64,000 nucleotides of DNA from Jingyaoa shaoxingensis. Its GTDB lineage: Bacteria; Bacillota; Clostridia; Lachnospirales; Lachnospiraceae. The number at the start of each line of letters is the position of its first letter. Position 1 is the stretch's first letter. The notes below the pieces were generated by a model, which saw nothing but the letters and a program-made list of their open reading frames with translations, did no database searches and was not told the DNA's origin. A program made the translations under genes and the position numbers. Of the stretch, positions 53,559-62,510 are shown piece by piece. The stretch is from positions 75,202 through 139,201 of the forward strand of contig NZ_JACRSZ010000010.1 of the NCBI RefSeq assembly GCF_014385005.1. Direction: 5' to 3'.

Positions 53559-54809
53559 TTATTTCGCAAAAAATTCCACAATTTCGGTATATCCTTCTGC
53601 TGTGAGCTGGTCTTTCTGGAACTTTTTATTCTTTTTCATCATATTCATGCTGACAACTGTGCCGTCTTTTCTCTTCTCTTCTGCCTGACGGAATACATCC
53701 AGAAGTTTGTCTTTTGGCATATTCTTCTCAATCAGGAATGCTGCCTTGCCAGCCTTGTTTGGCACCTGGTAGTCTTTTTCCAGAAGCAGCATGACAATTC
53801 GTTCAAAGCCGATAGAGAAACCGCATGCCGGTGTCTGGTTGCCCGTAAAACGTCCGATCATCTCATCGTAACGTCCGCCGCCTCCGACAGAACCGGAGAA
53901 TCCATCAATACTGATCTCAAAAATAGGTCCGGTATAATAAGACATTCCACGCACCAGCGTCGGATCAAATACGATCTTGAAATTGGCAGTACGTACCGTT
54001 TCTACACTCTCGATAATCAGAGCCAGGTCATCCGCGGTCTTCTCATCCAAAACACCATTTAACGTCTCTTTCAGGTATTTCACGCCTTCCAGATCCGGTG
54101 TTACCTTCTGGAACAGCTCCAGATATTTGCTGACAGCTTCTTCCGGGAAGCCTTCTTTCTTTAGTTCTTCTTCTACTCCTTCCAGACCGATCTTATCCAT
54201 CTTGTCAAGGATGATGAATACCGTGTCATAGCTGTCTGTTTCAAATCCACTGTAGGCAGCCATAGCCTTCAGGATACGTCTGTCGTTAATGCGAATTGTA
54301 AAGTTTTCAAAATCCAGCTTGCCAACCAGTGTGGAGGTTGCCAGGATCAGTTCGATCTCTGCCAGAATGGTAGGCTCTCCCAGAATATCAATATCGCACT
54401 GCATGAACTGACGGTATCTTCCTCTCTGTGGTCTGTCTGCGCGCCATACATTTCCCATCTGGAGTGCCTTGAACGGAGATGGCAGATCATTGGCATTATT
54501 CGCATAATATCTGGACAGTGGCAGCGTCAGGTCATAACGCAGTCCTCCGTCTACCAGATCCGCTTCGGACTGTGCACTTTCCAGTTTCAGTTTTTCTCCT
54601 CTCTTGAGGATCTTAAAAATCAGCTTTTCGTTCTCTCCACCCTGCTTGCTGGAAAGATTCTCGATGTGTTCCACGCATGGTGTCTCAATTGCTGAAAATC
54701 CAAACTGTCCGTAAGTTTCACGAATCAGTCCCATGACATAATTTCTGATCTCCATCTCTTTTGGAGAGATATCTTTCATTCCTGTTACCGGTTTCTTCTT
54801 CAAACTCAT
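53559..54809 (-). CDS. hisS: Histidyl-tRNA synthetase
   Basis: 416 residues. Class II core with motif 2 FKALQMGNVWRADRPQRGRY, His-specific motif ARGMSYYTGPIFE in the form VRGMSYYTGPIFEI, SGSVGGGGRYDEMIG, and motif 3 ACGFSIGFERIVMLL; C-terminal anticodon domain. In line with aspS downstream and the HD-GYP gene upstream. Confidence 0.97.
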   Translation of the reverse strand: MSLKKKPVTGMKDISPKEMEIRNYVMGLIRETYGQFGFSAIETPCVEHIENLSSKQGGENEKLIFKILKRGEKLKLESAQSEADLVDGGLRYDLTLPLSRYYANNANDLPSPFKALQMGNVWRADRPQRGRYRQFMQCDIDILGEPTILAEIELILATSTLVGKLDFENFTIRINDRRILKAMAAYSGFETDSYDTVFIILDKMDKIGLEGVEEELKKEGFPEEAVSKYLELFQKVTPDLEGVKYLKETLNGVLDEKTADDLALIIESVETVRTANFKIVFDPTLVRGMSYYTGPIFEISIDGFSGSVGGGGRYDEMIGRFTGNQTPACGFSIGFERIVMLLLEKDYQVPNKAGKAAFLIEKNMPKDKLLDVFRQAEEKRKDGTVVSMNMMKKNKKFQKDQLTAEGYTEIVEFFAK

Positions 54810-54823
54810 AACATTCCTCCTCG

Positions 54824-55447
54824 TTATCTTTTATCCTGTCCATTTTCTGGCAGATCCAGTTTCAGATCCTGATGATCCAGAAGTTCCTCTTCTTCTGTCT
54901 CGTTCACCACATCCATCAGTGCCAGAAATACTTTCATATCAAAATTTTTCACTTCAGACATCATCTGTTCCATGGCCTTTTCCACAGAATATGCTGCCCG
55001 GTATGGTCTCACCGTTGTCAACGCTGCAAATACGTCACATACACGCAGGATTCTTGCTCCCAGCGGGATCTCTTCTCCTGCAATATTCGCAGGATATCCC
55101 GTTCCATCGTAATTCTCATGATGATAGAGCACCCATTTTGTCAGTTCCTGCGGATATCCCTGTTCCTGAAGAATGGCATATCCCAGAACCGGATGTGTAC
55201 GAATATACCGCATCTCCTCTACTCGCAGAATCTGGTCTTCTCCACGCCGGAAGACATTTTTCACCATCTCCTGCTTGCCTACATCATGTAGCAGTCCCAT
55301 AACAGCCAGATTATAACACATTTCTTTATCCAGCAACAGTTTCTTTCCTATTTTATATGCCAGATTGCTTACACAGATCCCATGGGACAGTTCCTTGGAA
55401 AGATCCCCATTGATCAGATGATAAGTTTTTCCGTTTTCATTCTTCAT
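54824..55447 (-). CDS. HD-GYP domain phosphodiesterase-like protein
   Basis: 207 residues, essentially a single HD-GYP domain: LAVMGLLHDVGKQEMV (HD pair), HPVLGYAIL, VLYHHENYDGTGYPANIAGE (HHE..GYP) and ILRVCDVFAALTTVRPYR. HD-GYP proteins hydrolyse cyclic dinucleotides such as c-di-GMP. No receiver or sensor domain is attached, so control must come from elsewhere. Its ATG overlaps the hemZ stop (TAATG), so the two are translated together. Confidence 0.9.
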   Translation of the reverse strand: MKNENGKTYHLINGDLSKELSHGICVSNLAYKIGKKLLLDKEMCYNLAVMGLLHDVGKQEMVKNVFRRGEDQILRVEEMRYIRTHPVLGYAILQEQGYPQELTKWVLYHHENYDGTGYPANIAGEEIPLGARILRVCDVFAALTTVRPYRAAYSVEKAMEQMMSEVKNFDMKVFLALMDVVNETEEEELLDHQDLKLDLPENGQDKR

Positions 55448-56907
55448 TATTGTGAATCCGTTTCCATTAGTAACCTTTTGCGCTCAATCATCTCGTCTAT
55501 ACGTTCCACATAGTTTTTGATGTCCTTTACATTTTCTGTCCGTTCGATTCGATCCCCACAGACTTTCTTGGACGTAGCACCAGCTCCGAGAGCCAGTATG
55601 CTCTGTTTTTCTTCCATAATCAAAATATTATAGATACCGGCACTGTCCGGCTTGGCATAACCCACATTTTCAAAGTTGCCTGCCATATTTTTCTGACGGT
55701 ACAGATAGTACGGAGAATGCCCTGCCTGATATGCATATCTGGCTGTCATCTCCATAATCTGCTGATTATTGGTAAAGGTCATCTCTTTATACTGATCTTT
55801 GAACATATTTAACCTGGCAGCGCGCTTCACTGCCAGAGAATGCACTGTGATACTGTCTGGATCCAGCGCTGTCACTTCTTTCATGGTGTGTTCCACCTGC
55901 TCGTATTCTTCTCCCGGGAGTCCCACAATCAGATCCATATTGATATTATCAAATCCTAATTCTCTTGCCAGATGAAAAGCATCCACGGTCTGTTCCACGG
56001 TATGCCTTCTTCCGATAATATCCAGTGTCTTCTGATTCATCGTCTGTGGATTAATGGAGATTCTGCTGATACCGTGAGCCCGCAGCACTTCCAGCTTCTC
56101 TCTGGTAATGCTGTCCGGGCGTCCCGCCTCTACTGTAAATTCCTTCAGATAGCTCCGATCAAAGCATTCTTCGATCTTCGTCAGAAGCCGGTCCATCTGA
56201 TATGGTTCCAGTGTAGTCGGTGTTCCTCCCCCCATATAGATGGTATCCAGCTTACGGTTCCGGTAGATCTGCGCACAGGCCTCGATCTCCCTGCAGAGAG
56301 CGTCCAGATAACTATCTACCCTGTCTCTCCATACTGCCAGCGGACTGGAGCTGAAGGAACAGTACAGGCAAATACTCGGACAAAATGGAATTCCCACATA
56401 CAGGCTGTATCCGTCTTCATAATTAATATCTTTTAAAATATGCCGTTCCCGGTTGGCAATCATGATGGAAAGTGCGGTCTTCTCATTGCTGGTGTAATAG
56501 GTCTTGCGCATATAATCTGCGATCTCTGTGTTCTTCCAGCCCTGTTCCAGAAGTGCCATCGGAATCTTGGTAGGACGGATACCTGTCAGATTGCCCCAAG
56601 GGAGTGACTGTCCTGTATGGTCTCTGAGCATCTCATAAAGCATGCTCTTAAGTACATTCTTAGTTGCCTTACGGTCTGCTTCATAATCTACATCACGCTG
56701 CGCTTTTCCAAGAATCTCGTTCTTTTTCCCCACAAGTTCCAGACTGATCTGATCTGACTGATAATCTACCACCAGCTTTTTCTCCCAGCCTTCTGGTTCT
56801 GCCTCACCTTCCTGATACACAGGAACATCCATTCCCGGATAAAATGCCCGTATCAGAGAATGGATATCGTATTCAAAATCTCTTTTATTTAACTGTACTG
56901 CTATCAT
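55447..56907 (-). CDS. hemZ: Coproporphyrinogen dehydrogenase-like radical SAM protein HemZ
   Basis: 486 residues. Radical SAM enzyme with cluster motif PFCPSICLYCSFSS (CX3CX2C), MGGGTPTTLEP, and the helical HemN-like C-terminal part. Annotated as oxygen-independent coproporphyrinogen III dehydrogenase; Lachnospiraceae often lack the rest of heme synthesis, so another heme-related reaction is possible. The N-terminal 150 residues form an extra HemZ-specific domain. Between an MBL hydrolase and the HD-GYP gene. Confidence 0.92.
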   Translation of the reverse strand: MIAVQLNKRDFEYDIHSLIRAFYPGMDVPVYQEGEAEPEGWEKKLVVDYQSDQISLELVGKKNEILGKAQRDVDYEADRKATKNVLKSMLYEMLRDHTGQSLPWGNLTGIRPTKIPMALLEQGWKNTEIADYMRKTYYTSNEKTALSIMIANRERHILKDINYEDGYSLYVGIPFCPSICLYCSFSSSPLAVWRDRVDSYLDALCREIEACAQIYRNRKLDTIYMGGGTPTTLEPYQMDRLLTKIEECFDRSYLKEFTVEAGRPDSITREKLEVLRAHGISRISINPQTMNQKTLDIIGRRHTVEQTVDAFHLARELGFDNINMDLIVGLPGEEYEQVEHTMKEVTALDPDSITVHSLAVKRAARLNMFKDQYKEMTFTNNQQIMEMTARYAYQAGHSPYYLYRQKNMAGNFENVGYAKPDSAGIYNILIMEEKQSILALGAGATSKKVCGDRIERTENVKDIKNYVERIDEMIERKRLLMETDSQ

Positions 56908-56918
56908 ATTCGTTTCCT

Positions 56919-57548
56919 TTAACTATAAGGATTGTATCTTTTTTCATCTGCGATACTGGTATCGCATTCATGCCCTGGCATGACTCTGGTCGCATCCGGA
57001 AGAATCTGCAGCATTCTCTGTACCGATCTTCTCAGTTCACCCATGCTTCCGGTTGGCAGATCGGTTCTTCCCACTGAATGGCAGAAAATCGTATCGCCGG
57101 AAAAGAGAACCTGTTCTTCTTCAATATAATAACAGGCGCCGCCTTTGGTGTGTCCAGGTGTATGATATGCTACGATATCAAATCCTGCCACCTGAAACTT
57201 CTCTTCATCCGCCAGTTCATGGTCACACTTGACTGTAAACGCAGATGCCCAGTTTGCAGACAGATTCAGGGTGGAATCTTCCATCACTACGGCTTCTGCA
57301 CCCATGGCATATACCGGCACCTGGAATTCCCTCTTCAGTCCGGATACGGCACCAATATGGTCAAAATGTCCATGTGTCAGCAGGATTGCCTTCAGTGTCA
57401 CACCATCCTGTCGGATCCACTGTGCAATATCCTCTGCACGGTCTGCCGGATCCACCAGAAACGCTTCTTTCGTCTCCATATTAATTCCCAGGTATACATT
57501 CGTTGCCACCATTCCAATGACACGCTGCTCTATTTTTAATTTTCCCAT
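56919..57548 (-). CDS. MBL-fold metallo-hydrolase (glyoxalase II-like)
   Basis: 209 residues. Metal-binding motif LTHGHFDHIGAV (HxHxDH), further ligands in YHTPGHTKGGACY, SGDTIF and the final VMPGHECDT. Hydrolyses thioesters or similar bonds; substrate unknown. It lies between relA and hemZ, a conserved Firmicute position. Confidence 0.92.
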   Translation of the reverse strand: MGKLKIEQRVIGMVATNVYLGINMETKEAFLVDPADRAEDIAQWIRQDGVTLKAILLTHGHFDHIGAVSGLKREFQVPVYAMGAEAVVMEDSTLNLSANWASAFTVKCDHELADEEKFQVAGFDIVAYHTPGHTKGGACYYIEEEQVLFSGDTIFCHSVGRTDLPTGSMGELRRSVQRMLQILPDATRVMPGHECDTSIADEKRYNPYS

Positions 57549-57557
57549 CGTTGCTCC

Positions 57558-59873
57558 TTATCCGGTGGTACGTTCAATATCAATTACGCTCTCCACCTGT
57601 CTGAGTTTTGCAATCAGTGAATCCAATTCTCCACGGCTTCCTACCTCAAAAGACAGAGAAATGGTCGCAGTCCCCTGCTTGCTGGTTCTGGAGTTCACTC
57701 CAATCATGTCAATCTGACGCTCAGTAAAGATCTTGGAAATATCTACCAGCAGACCGGTACGGTTGTTGCCGAAGATCTTAATCTCCGCCGGATATCTTCC
57801 CGCCATATCACCTGCTGCCTGCCACTCTGCATCAATCAGGCGCACCCGGTCTTCACTTGGCAGATGAATCATATTCACACAGTCTGTCCGGTGAATGGTC
57901 ACACCTCTTCCTCTGGTGACAAATCCCACAATCTCATCTCCCGGTACCGGGCTGCAACATTTTGCAAACCGGACTGCAACATCATCGATTCCTTTGACAA
58001 TAATGCCACTCTTGTTCTGTGTCCGTTTATTCTTATCCTTACCTGCTACAGTCACTGTAGTTCCGGCATTTTCCACTGCCTGCAGTACCTGCGCATCAGT
58101 CAGTTCCTTCTTCTGCTTCTTCTTATATTCTTCCAGAAGGCGGTTTCCCACCTGTCCTTCTTTCAGCCCACCATGTCCTATGGCAGCCATTACAGAATCC
58201 CAGTCACGGAATCCGTATTTTGCCATTACTGCCTGCATGAATTCCGGCTTCAGCAGATCGCTCTGCACAATGCCTTTTGCTTTACAGTAGCTGGCAAACA
58301 AATTCTGACCTTTGACAATATTATCTTCTTTTAATTCCTGCTTAAACCACTGGTTGATCTTGTTCTTAGCCTGTGTACTCTTAACAATCTTCAGCCAGTC
58401 ACGGCTCGGACCCTTGGAGTTCTGTGAAGTGATGACCTCCACGCGGTCTCCATTCTGAATCACATAATCGATATTGACCAGCTTGCCGTTGACTCTGGCT
58501 CCTACCATCTTGTTGCCGACTGCTGAATGTACGCTGTAGGCAAAGTCGATCGGTGTGGATCCTGCCGGAAGATTCTTCACATCCCCTGCCGGAGTGAAGC
58601 AATATACATTCTCTGCAAACAGATCAAGGTCGCTTTTTAACAGATTCATGAATTCTCTGTTATCTGACATATCCCGCTGCCATTCCAGAATCTGGCGCAG
58701 CCAGGTCATCTTGGCTTCTTCCTGATTGCCGGATGACTTCTTGCCGTCAGATTGTTCCTTATATTTCCAATGTGCAGCAATACCATATTCCGCAGTACGG
58801 TGCATCTCAAACGTACGGATCTGAATCTCAAACGGAGTACCGTTCGGTCCGATCAGCGTGGTATGAAGAGACTGGTACATATTCGGCTTCGGCATGGCAA
58901 TATAATCCTTGAAACGCCCCGGAATCGGTGTATACATTTCATGAATCACACCCAGGGCTGCATAACAGTCTTTTACAGTGTCCACTATGATGCGTACTGC
59001 AAACAGGTCGTAAATCTGATCCAGAGTCTTGTCCTGATTCACCATCTTCTTATAGATACTGAAAAAATGCTTTACTCTTCCATCTACCTGTGCCTTAATC
59101 CCTGCTTCGTCGATATGTCTTTTTACTTCATCTACGATTCCCTGTACAAACTTTTCCCGTTCTGCCTTACGCAGTGCAATCTTCTCTACCAGATCGTAGT
59201 AGACATCTGGCTGAAGATACTTCAATGAAAGGTCATCAAGTTCTACCTTGATCTTGGATATACCAAGGCGCTGTGCAATCGGAGCGTAGATATCCATGGT
59301 CTCTCTGGCTTTTTCCTTCTGCTTCTCCGGACGCATGTATTTGAGCGTTCGCATATTGTGCAGCCGGTCAGCCAGCTTGATAATGATGACACGGATATCT
59401 TTGGCCATGGCAAGGAACATCTTTCTTAAGTTTTCTGCCTGCACCTCTACCTTATCAGCAGAATAGCTTAACTGTCCCAGCTTAGTAACGCCATCTACGA
59501 GCTGTGCAACTTCTTCTCCGAATTCATCTTTGATCTCGTCGTAGGTCATAACTGTATCTTCTACTACATCGTGAAGCAGTCCCGCTGCAATCGTCTCCTT
59601 GTCCATCTCCAGGTCTGCCAGAATAATTCCGACACAGAGTGGATGAATGATATACGGTTCACCAGACTTTCTTTTCTGATCCTTATGCGCTTCTGCCGCC
59701 ACCTGATATGCCTTCTCGATCATGGACAGATCAGCAGACGGATGATACTTACGGATGCCGGCAAGAAGCTCCTGGTGAAGCTTCTCCGGGTCTGTGAAAT
59801 CATCCATCTTCTTTACGCTGGCTTCTACTTTTTTAATTTCTTCAAGTTTTGTTGTATTCTCTGTATTATTCAT
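57558..59873 (-). CDS. relA: Bifunctional (p)ppGpp synthetase/hydrolase
   Basis: 771 residues, Rel type. HD hydrolase domain (AAGLLHDVVEDTVMTYDEI, about 75-200) intact, synthetase domain (AVRIIVDTVKDCYAALGVIH, PKPNMYQSLHTTLIG), TGS domain (VYCFTPAGDVKNLPAGST), zinc-finger-like ACCSPVPGDEIVG context (KCCSPVPGDE) and a C-terminal ACT domain. Sets the level of the stringent-response alarmone. Follows apt and precedes the MBL hydrolase gene. Confidence 0.97.
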   Translation of the reverse strand: MNNTENTTKLEEIKKVEASVKKMDDFTDPEKLHQELLAGIRKYHPSADLSMIEKAYQVAAEAHKDQKRKSGEPYIIHPLCVGIILADLEMDKETIAAGLLHDVVEDTVMTYDEIKDEFGEEVAQLVDGVTKLGQLSYSADKVEVQAENLRKMFLAMAKDIRVIIIKLADRLHNMRTLKYMRPEKQKEKARETMDIYAPIAQRLGISKIKVELDDLSLKYLQPDVYYDLVEKIALRKAEREKFVQGIVDEVKRHIDEAGIKAQVDGRVKHFFSIYKKMVNQDKTLDQIYDLFAVRIIVDTVKDCYAALGVIHEMYTPIPGRFKDYIAMPKPNMYQSLHTTLIGPNGTPFEIQIRTFEMHRTAEYGIAAHWKYKEQSDGKKSSGNQEEAKMTWLRQILEWQRDMSDNREFMNLLKSDLDLFAENVYCFTPAGDVKNLPAGSTPIDFAYSVHSAVGNKMVGARVNGKLVNIDYVIQNGDRVEVITSQNSKGPSRDWLKIVKSTQAKNKINQWFKQELKEDNIVKGQNLFASYCKAKGIVQSDLLKPEFMQAVMAKYGFRDWDSVMAAIGHGGLKEGQVGNRLLEEYKKKQKKELTDAQVLQAVENAGTTVTVAGKDKNKRTQNKSGIIVKGIDDVAVRFAKCCSPVPGDEIVGFVTRGRGVTIHRTDCVNMIHLPSEDRVRLIDAEWQAAGDMAGRYPAEIKIFGNNRTGLLVDISKIFTERQIDMIGVNSRTSKQGTATISLSFEVGSRGELDSLIAKLRQVESVIDIERTTG

Positions 59874-59911
59874 CTAACCACCGTCTAATCCGGACATCTG
59901 TCTGAGCCGCC

Positions 59912-60439
59912 TTATTTTCCCTCATAACAGATTACGGATGCTACTTCATAATCTTTCAGCTTTTCTCTTCCCTTTAATCCTGCAAGCTCAATCAGGAATA
60001 CATTCTTTGCTACAACGCCGCCCAGTTCTTCGATCAGTTTGTCGCATGCTTCCAGAGTACCGCCGGTTGCCAGAAGGTCATCGATGACTACGACTCTCTG
60101 TCCAGGTTTAATTGCATCTTTATGCATCTCAATCTCAGCAGTGCCATATTCCAGATCATAAGAACGTGACACTGTCTCACAAGGAAGTTTGCCCTTTTTT
60201 CGAATTAATACAAATGGTTTGTGTAAATTATAAGCAATCGGAGCTCCAAAAATGAATCCTCTGGATTCTGTTCCTGCAATCACATCTACCTTATCAGAAT
60301 CAATCAGCGCCTGCATTTCATCTATTGCCATCTGCAGTCCGTCAGCATCCTGCAATACACTTGTGATATCACGGAAAATAATCCCAGGTTCCGGAAAATC
60401 CGGAATACTTCTTACATATTCTTCCACAGACTTTTTCAT
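59912..60439 (-). CDS. apt: Adenine phosphoribosyltransferase
   Basis: 175 residues. Converts adenine and PRPP to AMP. PRPP loop VVVIDDLLATGGTLEAC, N-terminal SIPDFPEPGIIFRDITSVLQ and the flexible loop IRKKGKLPCE. The ATG at 60439 follows GGAGGAGAGACAA. Upstream of relA, the usual neighbour, linking purine supply with alarmone synthesis. Confidence 0.97.
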   Translation of the reverse strand: MKKSVEEYVRSIPDFPEPGIIFRDITSVLQDADGLQMAIDEMQALIDSDKVDVIAGTESRGFIFGAPIAYNLHKPFVLIRKKGKLPCETVSRSYDLEYGTAEIEMHKDAIKPGQRVVVIDDLLATGGTLEACDKLIEELGGVVAKNVFLIELAGLKGREKLKDYEVASVICYEGK

Positions 60440-60521
60440 TTGTCTCTCCTCCACTCAAATTAGATTTTCTAACCACAAAACATTCCTGTTATCGATAAGG
60501 AAGTTTTCTATAATTATGTTA

Positions 60522-60560
60522 AAAAAATAAATGCTATCTTGAAGTATAGCATTTATTAGT
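60522..60560 (-). terminator. Terminator of the tRNA-Leu(CAG) transcript
   Basis: Minus strand ATAAATGCTA pairs with TAGCATTTAT around a 10-base loop and is followed by seven T. It lies between the tRNA gene and apt. Confidence 0.85.
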
Positions 60561-60666
60561 CCTAGAATCAAATGTAAATTTGCAGTAACTCTTCAGACCT
60601 CACGTTAAAGATACCGGACAGTTACAATTGGAATAAAATAAGTCTTTCCTGAAAGCAAAAAAAGAT

Positions 60667-60749
60667 GCAGGAGATGGGACTTGAACCCACACGGTCTTAA
60701 CGACCACAGGCACCTGAAGCCTGCGCGTCTGCCAATTCCGCCACTCCTG
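60667..60749 (-). tRNA. tRNA-Leu(CAG)
   Basis: Minus strand, 83 bases, class II. Acceptor arms GCAGGAG and CTCCTGC, D-arm GGCGGAATTGGCAGACGC, anticodon arm CAGGC-TTCAGGT-GCCTG with anticodon CAG, a long variable arm and T-arm GTGGGTTCAAGTCCCAT. The CCA end is not encoded. Confidence 0.95.
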
Positions 60750-60916
60750 CATTTCTTGTGTGCTTCGTGTTCCTCAGCACATGTATTAATATACAATATT
60801 CATTTCGAAATGTCAACTACTTTTTTTATTTTCTTTTCATGCTTTTTTGTTTCCCTCTTTTGCTGGCTATGTTATACTCAATCAAAGATATTATAATAAA
60901 AGTTTACAGGAGTACT

Positions 60917-61939
60917 ATGGAAAAATACAGAAAAGTTTTGATTTTATCTCTGAAAATCGGAATCGGGAGCTGCGCTGCTCTCCATCTTGCTGAATATATG
61001 AATCTGAATTATGCAATTTCTGCAGGAACCATTACGCTGCTTACGCTCATGACTACCAAGTGGCAAACACTGCACCTGTCACTGTGGCGGATTGCCACGT
61101 TTGTCCTGACTATTTTTCTGACATGGCTGTTTTATCCGCATATAGAAGCATCCTGGATTGCATATGGTATAGTTCTGACCATTCTGGTCTTTGTCTGTGA
61201 GATTCTGGATCTGCGATCTACAATCTCAGTCAATGCAGTCATTGCCGCTCATCTGCTTACTCAGCGTGAACAACTGGAACAGGCTGTTGTCAATGAATTT
61301 CTGCTGGTACTGATTGGGATTATCCTTGCTGTCCTTTTCAATCTGGTTCATATGAATCGAAGCCATCGGAGACACATTATCTCTAATATGTCCATCGTGG
61401 AGAACAGACTTCAGATGTTGATGGGCGCCCTTGCCGCTTATCTCTCTAACAAACAGATGGAACGGAACGTGTGGGAAGATATCGTTTCCCTGGAGCATGA
61501 TCTTCAGGACTGTGTGAAAGAAGCATATGAATATCAGAATAATACCTTTCACTCTCACCCTGAATACTATATATCCTATTTTGAAATGCGTTATAATCAG
61601 TGTCAGATCCTGCATAACCTTCATTATGAAATGCAGAAAGTCCGCACCATGCCGGAGCAGGCTCATGTCATTGCCAATTATATGTTATATATGGCAGATT
61701 TCATTCAAGAGAAAAATTATCCTGAACAACAGATTCATCATCTGGAAGAAATCATGTCGTCCTTTCGTGAAAGCCCCCTGCCGCAGAGTCGTGAGGAATT
61801 CGAAAGCCGAGCCATGCTATATCATATTATGATGGATCTGGAGGATTTTCTGAAATTCAAGAGTCGTTTCATCAGTGAACTGAATGAACAGCAGCTTCAG
61901 ATCTACTGGCGCAACGATATGGAAAATGCTGAAAAATAG
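60917..61939 (+). CDS. Aromatic acid exporter-like membrane protein (FUSC/DUF939)
   Basis: About 340 residues. Five to six membrane helices in the first 150 residues (ISAGTITLLTLMTTKWQTLH, FVLTIFLTWLFYP) followed by a long cytoplasmic helical domain. This is the small half-size FUSC-type protein of Firmicutes; the substrate is unknown. ACAGGAGTACT precedes the ATG at 60917; the open frame to 60758 overlaps the tRNA region and is not coding. Confidence 0.85.
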   Translation: MEKYRKVLILSLKIGIGSCAALHLAEYMNLNYAISAGTITLLTLMTTKWQTLHLSLWRIATFVLTIFLTWLFYPHIEASWIAYGIVLTILVFVCEILDLRSTISVNAVIAAHLLTQREQLEQAVVNEFLLVLIGIILAVLFNLVHMNRSHRRHIISNMSIVENRLQMLMGALAAYLSNKQMERNVWEDIVSLEHDLQDCVKEAYEYQNNTFHSHPEYYISYFEMRYNQCQILHNLHYEMQKVRTMPEQAHVIANYMLYMADFIQEKNYPEQQIHHLEEIMSSFRESPLPQSREEFESRAMLYHIMMDLEDFLKFKSRFISELNEQQLQIYWRNDMENAEK

Positions 61940-61964
61940 TTTTATAAATTTTTCGTTTTTTATC

Positions 61965-61993
61965 TTGACATTTATATCCTATATAGATATAAT
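61965..61993 (+). promoter_or_regulatory. Consensus promoter of the first tRNA-Leu(UAA)
   Basis: TTGACA (61965-61970), 17-base spacer, TATAAT (61988-61993), ending 11 bases before the tRNA. Both hexamers match the sigma-A consensus. Confidence 0.92.
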
Positions 61994-62004
61994 ATTACTT
62001 GCTT

Positions 62005-62088
62005 GCGGAAGTGTCGGAACTGGCAGACGAGCAAGACTAAGGATCTTGTGGTGGTTACACCGTGTGGGTTCAAGTCCCATCTTCCGCA
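62005..62088 (+). tRNA. tRNA-Leu(UAA), copy 1
   Basis: Class II tRNA. Acceptor GCGGAAG/CTTCCGC, anticodon arm CAAGA-CTAAGGA-TCTTG with anticodon TAA, long variable arm, T-arm GTGGGTTCAAGTCCCAT. The final A at 62088 is the discriminator base. Confidence 0.95.
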
Positions 62089-62091
62089 TAT

Positions 62092-62122
62092 TAAAAGTTC
62101 ATCTATTTGATGGGCTTTTTTG
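62092..62122 (+). terminator. Terminator after tRNA-Leu copy 1
   Basis: AAAAGTTCATC and GATGGGCTTTTTT pair (with a G-T pair) over a 5-base loop; T-run present. Confidence 0.7.
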
Positions 62123-62153
62123 TTTATAGTTGCTATCTTTTACAATTTTCTTC

Positions 62154-62182
62154 TTGACATTTATATCTCATGTAGTTATAAT
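62154..62182 (+). promoter_or_regulatory. Consensus promoter of the second tRNA-Leu(UAA)
   Basis: TTGACA (62154-62159), 17-base spacer, TATAAT (62177-62182). Very similar to the promoter of copy 1, spacer differing at several positions. Confidence 0.92.
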
Positions 62183-62193
62183 ATTATTTGCTT

Positions 62194-62277
62194 GCGGAAG
62201 TGTCGGAACTGGCAGACGAGCAAGACTAAGGATCTTGTGGTGGTTACACCGTGTGGGTTCAAGTCCCATCTTCCGCA
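62194..62277 (+). tRNA. tRNA-Leu(UAA), copy 2
   Basis: Sequence identical to copy 1 over the whole tRNA, 189 bases downstream. The repeat unit includes the promoter, so the pair comes from a tandem duplication. Confidence 0.95.
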
Positions 62278-62286
62278 TCACTTAAA

Positions 62287-62325
62287 TCAAAAGTCCCATC
62301 CTTTGGATGGGGCTTTTTGATTTAG
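62287..62325 (+). terminator. Terminator after tRNA-Leu copy 2
   Basis: AATCAAAAAGTCCCATCC-type arm pairs with GGATGGGGCTTTTTGATTT around a TTTG loop; strong stem with T-run. Confidence 0.85.
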
Positions 62326-62412
62326 AAGCGAAGGGAACTTGAATCCATGGATTCAAGCTCTTCGCTTCGCTACGGTCGGTGCTAAACGAACGTCCCCCGG
62401 ACGTTCAGCACC
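62325..62412 (+). repeat. Two nested palindromes downstream of the tRNA pair
   Basis: First palindrome 62325-62368: GAAGCGAAG and CTTCGCTTC outer arms, CTTGAATCC/GGATTCAAG inner arms. Second palindrome 62378-62412: GGTGCT/AGCACC outer and AACGTCC/GGACGTT inner arms around CCC. It is placed between the copy 2 terminator and a duplicated tRNA tail, as if inserted. It could be a small palindromic repeat element. Confidence 0.65.
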
Positions 62413-62470
62413 CCATCTTCCGCACTCTTTAAACAAATGTTTTATCCTTTGGATGGGACTTTTTGATTTA
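62412..62470 (+). pseudogene. Third, truncated tRNA-Leu(UAA) tail with terminator
   Basis: CCCATCTTCCGCA (62412-62424) is the 3' end of the tRNA, followed by a diverged copy of its terminator (ATCC TTTG GGAT GGGACTTTTT). Only the last 13 bases of the tRNA remain; it is a remnant of a third repeat unit. Confidence 0.75.
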
Positions 62471-62510
62471 GAAACGAAGGATGTTGTTTTACAATTAATG
62501 GAGGTTTTTT

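Noticed and set aside
62120..62320. 66-codon open frame across the second tRNA-Leu
   Set aside because: The frame runs through a tRNA gene and its promoter and terminator; no ribosome-binding site.
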